Notes: generated by a model not told the origin, from the letters alone. 64,000 bases of DNA from Haplosporangium gracile (GCA_015499985.1 JAAAUF010000050.1:1-64000); one strand, 5' to 3'. Positions 1 to 10,410 are shown, counted from the first letter of the stretch. Numbers and translations: made by a program.

Positions 1-33
1 TAAATACATTTCAATTCATTCAGCGTGAAATTG

Positions 34-70
34 GAATCCGGACGATTTACTAATGAAATCGTCCGGATTC
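34..70. repeat. Perfect 15-bp hairpin
   Basis: Positions 34-48 (GAATCCGGACGATTT) are the exact reverse complement of 56-70, separated by a 7-nt loop. The flanks are AT-rich and carry no visible ORF. It could be the tip of a small inverted-repeat element cut by the window edge, or a cruciform or RNA hairpin. The rest of 1-387 shows no gene. Confidence 0.75.
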
Positions 71-387
71 AAAAAAATTCGCGGTAGTTGTGTCTGTCGA
101 ATCCTCAACAATCTCAAAAATCAAAAAAGAAGGCGAATGACCCTTCACAATGCGACGAGCAATAAATCTTTCAATTAGCAAAGCAAAATAAACCAAGCCC
201 TACACTTTCTCCTCACATATTTTGACTGGTCTTCTCCCCGCACTGCCTCTCTTCCACCAATGCCTCTGTTCTATTTTTTGATACTTGCCATTACCCTCTT
301 CCGAGAAACCAAATACCCTTTCTTTACTCCCCAAGACTTAGGACTTCAAACCACTTCAGTTCAATAAATCAATATACTTTTCAAAGC

Positions 388-1464
388 CTGTTCTGTCTTG
401 CTAATAAAGAGTCGACTTTTAATGCGTTTTCCGTCGAGAGTGACCCTACCAAGTCGATCGATGGCCTCAAGAAGCCCATCAAGACCGAGAAGTCACCCGA
501 GTTTGACGATATTGCTGCAGACAAACTCACTCTCTGTCGTGTCTCCATCCCTTATTGTTGCTGCTGACAAGAAGAACCCAATCGTTATGAGGAGATCGAA
601 TCCAAGACGGAGCTCCTCCCAACAGATGATCTTTTTGATGTCTTTGAAGACAAGCCGCCCAAGAAAACGATCCACATTCTTGTCCAACACCCACCACAAT
701 TCCAGCGTTCTACCCCAGGTTTAATTTCCTTGCCTCTACCCTTATTCATCCAAAACCAAGCCGAAAAACTGACACTGTTTTGCCTTTACATGTAGCGATG
801 ACTCTGGATTCCAAAGTGAAGTTCACCGTCAACATCAATGGCATCGCCCCAAAGACTGTAAAATGGATCACTTCACCAAAAACCGCCACTCTGGACCATC
901 TTCGAAAAGCCATTTACGAAGCATCCAACACTACGAGAAAGATCACAAACAGTCGTCTACGAGTTTAGGGACGCCCCAAGCTACCTCTTCACCGACGATG
1001 ATCTTCAAGACCATGTCACCACGGCAGTACGGGATTGCCTCCAACACCTTGTTTTACGACTTGAAGATCATCCCAAGCTGTTTTCAGACATCACCCACTT
1101 TGACACGTTCAGATTATATGGTGTCGATCCTCCATCTCCATTTGATGACGCCATTGGAACTATACTATTTACCTCGGATAAGGATATCTAGACCCTGGAC
1201 AACTTGCACACAACGCTGGAAGCTGCAATAGCCTCTATACCATCTGGAGACCTAGACGCAGCAGGATCTCGGAACTACACCACCGCATTTCTTATGCATG
1301 ACGTCGCTCTCTTTCCGGAACTCAGAATGAAATCAGGAATGAAACTCGAAGGACGACGAGCGTATGGGACATTGGACTACGGAGTGGAATCGAAGGCACA
1401 TCCGTTGCGCGTGCTTGCTGTGACGACTTTTGGGCATGACGACGATCCCCTCATCAATCTATGA
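388..1464 (+). pseudogene. Decayed Crinkler (CRN) effector gene
   Basis: The first readable stretch starts LFCLANKESTFNAFSV and continues through DGLKKPIKTEKSPEFDDIAADKL-type residues, then IESKTELLPTDDL and KKTIHILVQ. This is the ubiquitin-like CRN N-terminal domain with its charged linker. Family members normally begin a few residues earlier with Met; that start is lost. A TGA at 565-567 and frame changes near 555 and 590 break the domain. A second part (about 865-1464) reads PSYLFTDDDLQDHV and FDTFRLYG, has a TAG at 1189-1191, and ends after GRRAYGTLDYGVES. That ending resembles the first acidic strand of the PD-(D/E)XK-type nuclease domain of many fungal CRNs; the E-x-K part is absent. 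CRNs are secreted or nuclear effectors in oomycetes and fungi. The gene is inactive as written. The N-terminal assignment is firm; the nuclease assignment is inference. Confidence 0.72.
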
Positions 1465-1544
1465 TCATGCGTCCTCACTCACCTAAGTCATGCACCCTCA
1501 CTAACCTAAGTCATGTACCCTCACCATTGTCTGTACACGCGTCT

Positions 1545-1690
1545 GTGTGTGTTTGTCTGGTGTCTGTATCTGTATCTATGTCTGTATCTGTGCCTGTGGC
1601 TGTCTCTGTGTGTGGGTCTGTGTATGTCTGCGTATGTCTGCGTGTGTTTGCGTGTGTCTGCGTGTGTCTGTGTGTGTCTGTATGTGTGGA
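1545..1690. repeat. TGTCTG-type minisatellite
   Basis: About 145 bp of imperfect TG-rich repeat. It starts as 6-bp TGTATC/TGTCTG units and from about 1620 becomes a clear 10-bp unit (GTGTGTCTGC and variants). ORFs on both strands here encode only repeat-driven Val/Cys or Thr/His runs and are not genes. From 1700 to 2108 I see no gene, only the downstream region of the minus-strand gene that ends at 2109. Confidence 0.85.
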
Positions 1691-2108
1691 GAATGTCTCT
1701 CTCGAGAGAATCCATGGCAATGGAGGTGGTGAAAATCAAAGAAAGTCCAGAGGAGTGATGTGAAGAACAGTAGAAAGGGAGCGGATGTGGTCGGTGAATT
1801 GAGTGGAGAAAATGCGAGAGTAATGGCAAAGGGGATAATGAGTGAAGGAGTTGAAGTAAGGAAGGGTGTGTGAACGTGAGGAATGGTGGCGAAGAAAGTG
1901 ATTGAAAATGAAAAGAGATTTATGAGCAAGAAATGGAAACAAAACAAGCTGCTTGAGGAGAAGATAAAAATCAAGTCGGTAAAATGTCTTTAAGAATATA
2001 AAAGTGCATTTTTATTTTTTATTGAGTGTCAAGCAGGCACAGGGAGCTGCAGTGAAAGATTAGCTCCTCTGCTTTTTGGAGCAGTTCTTATCGTTGCTGT
2101 CATTGTCG

Positions 2109-3902
2109 TCAGCAGAGCGCTTTCGAGCATTCTTTAGTTGTTGCGAGCAGTGGATTATAAGATCCGACGATCAATTGTTGATACACCGCTGTTTCTTCCT
2201 CTTTCTCCTCCTCCATCTCCTCCCATTCCCCCTTCTCCTTCGGTACATGCGCTCCTTTAGTGGACACGATCCGGCGGCCTTCAAACTCAAGAGTATCAGG
2301 GTTGAACCGATGCAGTCGAGGCGCGATATCAGCTTGACCGGCAATCAGTTCCTTGGACACTGCGAAGTATAGAGAATCCTTGTAACGATCCTCAATCCAA
2401 AACTTGGTGAAACCCCAAAATACCACACAGGCAACCATGACTCCAATCATCGAGTAGAACAGCCAGGCTGGGATCTCGTACCCCTTGATGATCTCGACGA
2501 TGTCAAAGGTCATATAAAGCATGGATCCGTCCCAGTCCATAACAAAGTTGTGTCCGAGATCTGCAAAGTAGTTGGTTGCTTCCGCAGACGCATTGAAGAT
2601 TTTGGAGAATGCGAACGACGGCTTCTTCTCGGAGACCATGGGAAGATGATAGAGGAGCATTGCATTGGTGACGCCGGTGAGGTTAGGATTGAGTCCTTTG
2701 TTGGTCAAAAGCGCGGCAATAGCCGGATTCATGGGCGGGAACTTGACAATTAGGACGTTGGTGATTGTGTAGGAACATGTAATGTGAGGGACCTCAGTTT
2801 CTCCCCATCTGCTTCCCGTGCATATCAGAGCGGTGGCCTCGGTGCCTACAATCTTGACCTCCATGACGAGTTCTTGTTCCTGAGTATCCGCCGGTAGGTT
2901 CCTAAGAGTGCCGTTGTTAATCGAGTCCTGCAAGCCCGCGACGAGTTCATCTTGGGCCCCAAAGATCGACGTTGCGATGGAGAGAAACTGCTGGTGTTCT
3001 GGCGCCAGGAAGCGAATAACCGTTGAGGAAAGAATGGCCACATCTCCCGAGCTAAGCAGGCACTTCGTCAAGGTAGTCGTCGGAGAGGAGGTGATACCAG
3101 CCTTGGTAGCATTAATGACCATGATATTGTAGTTGTATGTTGTGCATTTCTGGCCGAGGTATCTTACTTGGGAAAGTATGTTGATATCCAAAACCGATAA
3201 GTCGATCCTATCGAACCTGGCGTCAGTCACACCATGCATGACCACCTTGGCTCGACCCTTGGACTTTTGAATAATGTAAGATCGTGTCAGGTCGGGGTTA
3301 ATCGACGACGATGAGTTGAACAGGACAGTCGCACAGCCATTGTTGGGGACCACGAACCGATCCTGGTCCAGGTGTGTTCTCAAATCGAATTGATCACAGA
3401 CAACCTCATATTCGGACAGCCGAGGGTTGTAGCGTTTTCTCGGATCTGGCTGTGGGATACTTTTTGAGCTGTTCACCGCCATTGCCAATGCGTCCCTCGT
3501 GCTGGTTTCATAGCCGACAGGAAAGTACCACGTCGGTATTGTCGTGAATATGTCAAATACAACAAACTGCCTGGAAGCTACCACTTCTTGCCGAACAATG
3601 CCTTCGTGGGTGGCTATCTCGGCAAATGTTTTAGATCCGACAAGGATGCCAACCAGAGCAAGACTTCCGGTAAGTGTCACAAGCAAGCCGAAAAAGAGCC
3701 TCCATTTCCCCTCCCTCCCCGAGTTTTTCAACGCCGCGAACATCTCCATGTAGCCGGCCTGTTGGATCCATCGAACGCTCTGAGCGTGTCCTCCGTGTCG
3801 TCGAGCGATATGCGTCAGGGCCGCTGAGAGAGCTGCTGCCACTAAGAGATCCAGGGCAAGGTAAAAGAGGTTCAGGTGGAAGAACGACCAAGGACGGAAC
3901 AT
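2109..3902 (-). CDS. Membrane protein of unknown function, paralog of the 5275-7368 gene
   Basis: Single-exon gene of 597 aa from the ATG at 3902 (MFRPWSFFHL). The frame stays open upstream to 4091, but that extension is Phe/Leu/Ser-rich and low in conservation, so the internal start is preferred. I see one hydrophobic segment near residues 8-32, a second near 66-88, a long middle domain with many Asn-X-Ser/Thr sites (NSS, NGT, NLT, NAS), then a third hydrophobic segment near 470-495 followed by a charged tail. The best match in the window is the divergent neighbour: RKRYNPRLSEYEVVCD here corresponds to RTRYTPRTYDYEIACD there, and the N-terminal and C-terminal membrane segments align. I recognise no enzyme motif. 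The likely topology is two N-terminal and one C-terminal membrane spans with a glycosylated extracytoplasmic domain. Function unknown. Confidence 0.75.
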   Translation of the reverse strand: MFRPWSFFHLNLFYLALDLLVAAALSAALTHIARRHGGHAQSVRWIQQAGYMEMFAALKNSGREGKWRLFFGLLVTLTGSLALVGILVGSKTFAEIATHEGIVRQEVVASRQFVVFDIFTTIPTWYFPVGYETSTRDALAMAVNSSKSIPQPDPRKRYNPRLSEYEVVCDQFDLRTHLDQDRFVVPNNGCATVLFNSSSSINPDLTRSYIIQKSKGRAKVVMHGVTDARFDRIDLSVLDINILSQVRYLGQKCTTYNYNIMVINATKAGITSSPTTTLTKCLLSSGDVAILSSTVIRFLAPEHQQFLSIATSIFGAQDELVAGLQDSINNGTLRNLPADTQEQELVMEVKIVGTEATALICTGSRWGETEVPHITCSYTITNVLIVKFPPMNPAIAALLTNKGLNPNLTGVTNAMLLYHLPMVSEKKPSFAFSKIFNASAEATNYFADLGHNFVMDWDGSMLYMTFDIVEIIKGYEIPAWLFYSMIGVMVACVVFWGFTKFWIEDRYKDSLYFAVSKELIAGQADIAPRLHRFNPDTLEFEGRRIVSTKGAHVPKEKGEWEEMEEEKEEETAVYQQLIVGSYNPLLATTKECSKALC

Positions 3903-5274
3903 GGGAGGCGACGCTGTTCCAAAAAAGATAGCTGTGTCTGAGTTATATAGGCAAAGGAATGAGAAGGCTTGAAAGGATGGACAAGAGTGAGAGAGAGGGA
4001 AGCAGGTAGTGCAAAGTAAGAGTGCGCGAAACAACCGAAAAATACGAGAGTGATGGAAAAGAAATGAAAGAAAGAGAGAAGGGCAGTCCAAAGTTCAAGA
4101 AGGGTGTGAAGAAGAAGTGAGAAGTAAAGACGACGAGAGAGAACAGGACTCGGATGTTGTAGAGTACATAGTATGCATTGTTAACGCCCCCTCTCGTCCT
4201 TTCGATGCGCCTGTGTTGTGATTTGATTGTTTTGTTGTGTTTGCTTGATTTTCTTCTTTCCTTGTTTGTTTTGTTTGTGTTTGCTTGGTTCCCCTCTTGC
4301 CTTGCATATTGTGTTTGTTGTATTGTGTTGTCTGTGTCTGTTTACGACAGCCCATCGACTACGCGCGATGTATCAAGAGCATTCCTTCTTTTGTTAATTT
4401 GTTTGTTTGTTTTTTCTTGCTATTCTTTAGTGAGAACATAAGGAACCAATACCTACTGGTTTCTTGTCGTGTCCGAGTTTGCTGATCCATTCGTTAGATA
4501 TGTATGCTTGACAGCAATTGAGGCGCCAGACCCAACCAACACCTAGCTTATCCAACATCCTCTCCCAATTCACTCTGAAAAGAGAAGCGACAATACTAGG
4601 CGAACTAACAACATTGTCCACGTTTGTTTATTCGTTGTGACAACTTCACTGCTCCATGGGCTCTTTTCTTTCTTCTTCCCTCGGCAATTAGCAATGTACG
4701 CACTGTCCCCTCAATTCTTGTCTCTCTCTCACACAGACATACTCACACATACACACAAACACAAATACCAAGGATAAACCATGTGTACGTTGTCACTGAT
4801 GGCATCGAGTCGAATGTGTCAACATGGCCCCCAATAAAACACAAGGTATCTGAAGGCAAAACAGCAAAACGGCAAAAAGGTATGTCGTTGCCCCAAACCC
4901 AGAACAACCATGCAGTCGATTGTTTGCATAGATAGAGCTTGTCACGTATGTACTGCGACTCCATTGTTGACCACTGACAAAATCATGGCGAAGGTAATCG
5001 AATGATCAAAAAAATACCTTACTCAACTGACTTTTTGCATGAAGATGATCGACATGATATGTCTTGGTGCGCTGTGGTTTTTTTTTTTTGGGGGGGGGAG
5101 CATGCGTGACTTTCGGTAATTGGTTTTTACTTGCCACCCTCAATGACCAACAAAATGCTCTCGCAACAGAGAAAAGAGAGAGAGAGTGAAGTGTCCCAAC
5201 AGCCTCCACAGAAGTTCTAAAAACAACAATGGATACCCACCTTTTCTTCTCCTCACTCTTCTTCATTTCTCATC
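3903..5274. other. Divergent intergenic region between two paralogous membrane-protein genes
   Basis: 1.37 kb between two head-to-head start codons. It holds pyrimidine- and TG-rich stretches (4180-4440), a CA-rich tract (about 4730-4770), and a run of 12 T immediately followed by 9 G at 5078-5098. I find no ORF with coding character. Promoters for both genes must lie here; no convincing TATA box was located. Confidence 0.6.
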
Positions 5275-7368
5275 ATGATATTCTCCTCTCCTTTCTGGAT
5301 TCCTGCCGTCCTCATCACTCTCGTCAAGGTCATACTCTCAGGTACTATCGGGGCCATTATCACCCTTTATGTCGGGCGCTCCCGCGTCAGCGGTTATGCT
5401 AGCAGCATCCGATGGTCCCGCACTGGTGGAATACTCGAGGCGGGCATCCTTCTCTGGAACTCACGCCGACAACTGCCGACGCGGAGCAGCATCGCCATGG
5501 CCATCGTAATCTTTGCCAGTCTTTTCACATTGGTCGTCAGTATTCTTCTTGGCGCTCTGGTCTCCCGCGCTGACAAGTCTTTCAACAAAGGTTCGCTCGG
5601 CGTCTACACCGAGCAGCTCATGTCGACAGACCCCATCTTTTGGACTGCTAGTATGGAAGCGGATGCCAAAATGAACGAAACCTTGATATCGACACTCAAC
5701 GACACTCGACGCAACCCAAACCCTGTTCCGCGGACCCGGTACACACCACGCACATACGACTACGAGATCGCTTGCGATGAGACAGCGGTCATCTTCGGCA
5801 GTTCCCTCGAAGATTATCTTGCCTATCCTAAAGAGGTCAATTGTAAGTTGAATATTATAATCGTCAGCAACAAAACCTACAACTGGTATACCAATAAGAC
5901 CACATTTCGCGATCTGATCGCCCCAAGTACCATTATAATCGCTGCACCGGTTGTCTACGTCGATGGCGACAGGTTCTTCGAGATGCCGCGGCCTGCTTTT
6001 ATTGGTGGTTACAAGATGAACATCTGCTGGCAGTCTCCAGGGCTTGACTTGGGAATGATTCTCAAAATTCGTCCAAAGGATGGTCTGACCTCGCCACCCA
6101 TGACGGTAGTCACCAAGTGTCAGTTCGCTTCTGACGATTCCACTGTCATGTCAGCAACCTACTTCCATTTCGCCGTCAACCACTTAAACGATTTTAACAA
6201 AGTAGCGGCCTCCATCTTTTACGACGACTCGGCTACCTTCCCTCTTTTGCAGTCTATGAGCGGCGCCATCAACAACGGAACCTTCTCGGACCCAACAAAC
6301 AATCGAACAATGGTCATGCTGATCAAGATTTCAACTAACGTCGACGTTTTAGTGTGTATCTCGACGTTACTGAATGCACCGTCAAACGACACGGGTCTTC
6401 TTTGCACGTACATGGCGACGAAAGTGATTGTTGTCAACGCGCAGGAGTGGGATCCCATCATGGCCTCACGTCTCAACCGAACCTCAGCTCCCTCTGTCAA
6501 GCCCAACAGCGACATTAACACACTTGACTTTACCGTGTACCACTCCTCCAAAACATCAGGACCGCAGGATACTTCAGCAATGTATTCAGCAGCGCACTTA
6601 CGCAATGCAACAACCGATGCGGCAGAATATCTCGCCTCTCTGGGTCACAACGTCTTTGTGGATGTCAAAGGAAGGACAGAGTCAGAGGGCCTTTACATTC
6701 TGTACGACACTGCCGAGCTCCAAGACGCATTCGAAGTTCCTACCGTGCCGTTTGTTGTCATAGCCGTCATTACTCTCATTTGTGCGGTCGTCTGGGGCCT
6801 CTCTGAAGTATACTACAAAACAGTGTACAATGGATCGCTGTACAAGGTCATCTACGAACAAATCAAGCTGCAAGACGAAACGACACCAATGCTCATGGAC
6901 TGGACCCCTACTCCATTGGCCTTTAACGGACATCGGGTGTTCCCTGACCAGGACGAGCAACCGACTCTGTCAGCTGAGAACTCTCCTGAGGATGCACTCA
7001 ACAATGAATCGACACAGGAGATAGCCTTGCAATACCTGTCGATCTTACAACCATCGACGCTACCAGAGATACCTGTGAGCTCATTACTGATCTCTAAAAG
7101 TCTCTTAATGCCCGCCCCCACCGACAACAACAGCAGCTCGTACCACGCTGGAACAACGCCTCAGTCATCCCATGTACCACATCCGATCAGCCCTCCCTCA
7201 ATCCCACCAAGGCTATTTGGGAATACGTTCAATCCCATCCCCGCATCCTCTACCCACGAGAATCCTTCTCTTTCGCCTCCCCCCCAGACCAACAGACATG
7301 CTTTGCAGATACCGCCGCCTCCTCCGCCTCCTCAAAGTTCGACTCCAATTCAAAGTCCTTTTTGGTAG
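5275..7368 (+). CDS. Membrane protein of unknown function, paralog of the 2109-3902 gene
   Basis: Intronless, 697 aa. The ATG follows a pyrimidine-rich leader and opens with MIFSSPFWIPAVLI, already the first hydrophobic segment (about residues 7-28). A second lies near 69-92 (SSIAMAIVIFASLFTLVVS). The central 370 residues are rich in Asn-X-Ser/Thr sequons and contain paired Cys. A third span is near 488-510 (VPFVVIAVITLICAVVWG). After it comes a cytoplasmic-type tail of about 185 residues that its neighbour lacks: Ser/Pro-rich, ending in PPPPPPP and a possible proline-motif binding surface. Shared residues with the minus-strand neighbour show that the pair arose by inverted or divergent duplication. 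I recognise no catalytic motif. The tail may recruit SH3/WW proteins (inference). Confidence 0.78.
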   Translation: MIFSSPFWIPAVLITLVKVILSGTIGAIITLYVGRSRVSGYASSIRWSRTGGILEAGILLWNSRRQLPTRSSIAMAIVIFASLFTLVVSILLGALVSRADKSFNKGSLGVYTEQLMSTDPIFWTASMEADAKMNETLISTLNDTRRNPNPVPRTRYTPRTYDYEIACDETAVIFGSSLEDYLAYPKEVNCKLNIIIVSNKTYNWYTNKTTFRDLIAPSTIIIAAPVVYVDGDRFFEMPRPAFIGGYKMNICWQSPGLDLGMILKIRPKDGLTSPPMTVVTKCQFASDDSTVMSATYFHFAVNHLNDFNKVAASIFYDDSATFPLLQSMSGAINNGTFSDPTNNRTMVMLIKISTNVDVLVCISTLLNAPSNDTGLLCTYMATKVIVVNAQEWDPIMASRLNRTSAPSVKPNSDINTLDFTVYHSSKTSGPQDTSAMYSAAHLRNATTDAAEYLASLGHNVFVDVKGRTESEGLYILYDTAELQDAFEVPTVPFVVIAVITLICAVVWGLSEVYYKTVYNGSLYKVIYEQIKLQDETTPMLMDWTPTPLAFNGHRVFPDQDEQPTLSAENSPEDALNNESTQEIALQYLSILQPSTLPEIPVSSLLISKSLLMPAPTDNNSSSYHAGTTPQSSHVPHPISPPSIPPRLFGNTFNPIPASSTHENPSLSPPPQTNRHALQIPPPPPPPQSSTPIQSPFW

Positions 7369-7846
7369 CGGCCCCCATCATACTGTTCCCTTGTCTTAGG
7401 TCAACAAAATAAAATCAACTCTTCTATGTTTTCTTTGTCACACTTACTTAAAATACCTTGGACAACCGTGTTCAACTGAAGTCAAAAAGTGAAAGATGCA
7501 AAGTGTGCAAAAAGTCTCTCCCAGTTCTTGGGTCCCCTTCTTTTTTTTTTACCTGTCATCAACAGTTAACCTTAATTATCCGACAAATTACCTGATTTGG
7601 TCGGACTCACCTGCTTTGCCCTATCTGCACCGCACCCCTGAGGGATGGTCAACATCAAAACAAAGGAGTTATGATTTGGGCACTGTGAGAGACAGTGCGA
7701 AGCTTCTAGACTCCTCCTTTGGCACATAATTACTTGTTTTTCTTTTGTTTAAAAACATATAGTTACACATTTCTTTCTCACTTCTCTTTCGTACTTCATG
7801 AATAAACCTCAGCCTCTCTCCGCTCCAACTTGATTCTCTTCCTTCA
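7369..7846. other. Intergenic, no gene seen
   Basis: AT-rich 3' flank of the membrane-protein gene. A possible polyadenylation signal AATAAA occurs at about 7406-7412, shortly after the stop. Short ORFs here have no coding character. Confidence 0.5.
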
Positions 7847-8310
7847 GGCCCTTACGGTTATGCTTATAGTGATCAGCCTTTGCGCTTTAAAATTCCTGGC
7901 AACGATCCCGGCCTCGAGCCCCAAATGGCTATCAAAAGGAATGAGCTGCTCCATACTCTTTACACCACTCGCTATATAGCGCTCCAGAACCGTATACCTA
8001 TTTAAACAGACTGGAGATTGCGTGTACTCTAGACTTACGAAGACAAGGACTTTGTCTCATTTATGCGTATGACAAAGGCACAGTTCAACATCTTGGTCGA
8101 CTTGATCAAGTACCATTCTGTCTTCATTCCAAAGGGCAGCAAGCATCAGATGCCCGTACGGGAGCAGCTCAAGATCTGCCTCTACCGGTTTGGGCGCGCC
8201 TGCGATGATGTTCAATTATGTGAGGGCGCAGAATGGCGTGTAATAGCAGATACATATTCCTGGGCAAAAACGACTTACCAAGTTAGTACAAATTCTTTCG
8301 GCGCGCAGTG
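7847..8310 (+). pseudogene. N-terminal remnant of a PIF/Harbinger-type transposase
   Basis: One reading frame runs GPYGYAYSDQPLRFKI, then through TAA and TAG stops near 8005 and 8032, into DFVSFMRMTKAQFNILVDLI, PKGSKHQMPVREQLKICL and YRFGRACDDVQL. The pattern of an FxxxFRMxxxxFxxL-like segment, then PVxxQLxxxLYRxG, is the usual start of HARBI1/DDE_Tnp_4 transposases, just before the DDE domain. The nuclease domain itself is missing; after position 8260 the frame drifts and ends at 8311. So this is a truncated, stop-containing relic that cannot encode a transposase. It lies 33 bp upstream of a small inverted-repeat element. Confidence 0.6.
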
Positions 8311-8343
8311 ACAAAAAACCATCCTTCATTGCGGACTCTTATG

Positions 8344-8478
8344 CTAGAGCGTGCGTGCGCCGTTAAGTCGCACGCCACACATCTCGAATAAATAGACGGT
8401 CTCAAAAAGGGATTTCAATTCAATAGTACTCAATCAAAAAATTATAATGGGGACGCGACTTAACGGCGCGCGCTCTAG
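8344..8478. mobile_element. Small terminal-inverted-repeat element (MITE-like)
   Basis: The left arm 8344-8371 (CTAGAGCG...CGCCGTTAAGTCGC) is matched by 8455-8478 in reverse complement; the left arm carries four extra bases. The element is about 135 bp with an AT-rich centre and no ORF. No clear target-site duplication is visible in the flanks. It sits just after the Harbinger transposase relic, but a shared origin cannot be shown. Confidence 0.6.
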
Positions 8479-8803
8479 GTGGTGTCCACCTGTCTCCATA
8501 CTTAAAAATGACAATAAGTCAGTTCGTTTTGTTCCTTTTACAACCTTCTTCACGTATATAAGGATGGTGCACTTTCGTGCTCTCTCGGACCGACATCTGC
8601 ACTATCTCAAGTCCCAAGAATTGCAACAGCGCTCCCAACACTCGCAGCAAGACCATCACAACCTCTGCACTCGGTCTATATCTCGATCAAACTTTCGTCT
8701 GTATATGGCTGGACTTTTCTCTGATCACTAAGAGTTAACAGCGTGTATTCTTACCTGACGTTCTCTTACTGTTCACCTTCCACCTCTCAACAAAAAAATT
8801 CAT
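8479..8803. other. No gene seen
   Basis: Unannotated AT-balanced sequence between the small inverted-repeat element and the decayed ORF that follows. A TATATAAG-like string occurs near 8555, but it has no attached intact gene. Confidence 0.4.
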
Positions 8804-9490
8804 TTGGTCGGCTTTACCTCCTTCCTGGTCGTGTATTTTAGCAAAATGCGCAAAAGGCTGAACCTGTATAAGGGGAATATCTCTATTCCTGACGGGATCA
8901 ACGATCTTGTCATATACAACGACGGCTCGATAGATTGGCTGACCTTTAGCAAGAGACGACATTCCTCGTTCTTTGTGGTCAAGATCTACCATGATGGGAA
9001 GGCAACTATTGCAATCCGCACGGACGACGGAGTAAGCACAGTGAATAATTGTTATATCGCCTAGAACAATACGCACAAGTATTTCATGCTTTCCGACGGT
9101 GAATATTTCTTGGACTACAAAGACTATGGAGACGACAAGGTCAGGTTCAGGCTCGAGAGCTTTTAGCTGCAACTTGACATTGGCAGTGAGGCTAAGGGTG
9201 GTGTTTGGTATGTGCGAGCAAGATCCGGAGGCATCGACGAAGGCGAGATTTTACAGCTCCATGGCAAATTGCCTTCAAACTAGCAGCCTAAAGACAACCC
9301 ACAAATATATCATGACAAACAAACGGTCAAGCTTTTTCACAGACAATATCAAGTCAGAGTACGACGGGGAACTAATGTTCGCAAATGTTGCAGAGAACCC
9401 ATATCGAGAAAGACTACGGCAAGGTGTTGGAATGGTATCGCAAGACGAGCAATACTGGACTTCCTACTGCTTCAGTACTCAACAAAATTG
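8804..9490 (+). pseudogene. Decayed ORF of unknown family
   Basis: A plus-strand frame with coding-like composition reads MRKRLNLYKGNISIPDGIND, then IYNDGSIDWLTFSK and TIAIRTDDGVST. After a TAG at 9062 it continues in frame as FMLSDGEYFLDYKDYG and KVRFRLESF, then another stop, then WYVRARSGGIDEGEI. The repeated short-strand, Gly/Asp-turn pattern suggests a beta-rich fold, but I do not recognise the family. In-frame stops make it a relic or a set of fragments. From 9491 to 9819 nothing coding is visible. Confidence 0.35.
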
Positions 9491-9819
9491 ATCCAATATT
9501 TTGCCAATTTCGATATTAATTAACAATGCAACCCAACCATTGTCTTTGTTCTTTAGGCCGCTTGTGCAATTACAACTATTTACATGTATAATCGGTCACA
9601 ATCAGGAAGGTTGGATCATCAGCTGCCTAATATGACTAACAGCTCACTCCAATAGATCCCACAGATCGCGTTACTATATCTTAAGAATTATTGAAGCTAT
9701 GGCGATGTTGCTGTTGGTGGTTTTTGCGAGATTCGAAAAGGCTCTCTTGTTGGGTTTAGGATGTCTTCATGCGCAAAAGCCGTGCTTGCAGGATTAAGCT
9801 TGTTGATATTGTAGGTCAT

Positions 9820-10410
9820 TCAGTCGAAGAACAGCATAATTGTTGCCATTCCAATCACAAGGTCTTGGAACTGGTTCATGGATGCAGGCAACACGGTTTT
9901 GTCCTCTCGTCGAAATTGTAGGAAGAGACCACCAACCCAGTCCAAAAAGATGACCTGCATGGAACGACCAAGAAGTTGTAGACCCAACATTTCGATTTCC
10001 TGTTTGATGACGTTGAGCTTGTGCTGGAAAGCGAAATTGAACTGATCTTTTAGAATCTTCTGCACTTTGAGTCTGTCCTCGGAGAACTTAGTCCCGTCTC
10101 TATTCTCATCCTGCGATCCGAGCTCAATTCCTCCAGTCTCCAACTTATCTCATCCGAAATATTCCATCAACTCGCCGTCCCATCTTTTTGCGCTCTCCTG
10201 CTATCCGGGAGTAGACGTTCTTGCGAAATGAACTGGCGCTGCTTGACTACTCGCCTCTCAATAGCTGGATGCTCCTGTGGTTCATCGCGTACTCGTCAAG
10301 CATTTTCCAAACATGCAGTTCGTACCATCTTTACGATTGGATGTCAGTACCATGCCCATTGATTGATGATCGCTCTATCAAATCAGCCATCCCAAGAATG
10401 GTCTTCTTAC
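9820..10410 (-). pseudogene. Decayed minus-strand gene, unknown family
   Basis: The longest piece (10143 to 9820) reads METGGIELGSQDENRDGTKF, then LKVQKILKDQFNFAFQ and VLPASMNQFQDLVIGMATIM, ending with a stop. Upstream, other frames carry RKNVYSRIAGERKKMGRRVD and VWKMLDEYAMNHRSIQLLRG, with frame changes and stops between them. Further upstream lies KKTILGMADLIERSSINGHG, right up to 10410. These pieces read in order as one protein, so this is a broken gene. Its 5' side is cut at 10411 by the inverted-repeat element there. Helical and charged; no enzyme motif seen. Confidence 0.5.

Noticed and set aside
1511..1829. His/Thr-rich minus-strand ORFs and Val/Cys-rich plus-strand ORFs
   Set aside because: Products of the TGTCTG minisatellite, not genes.
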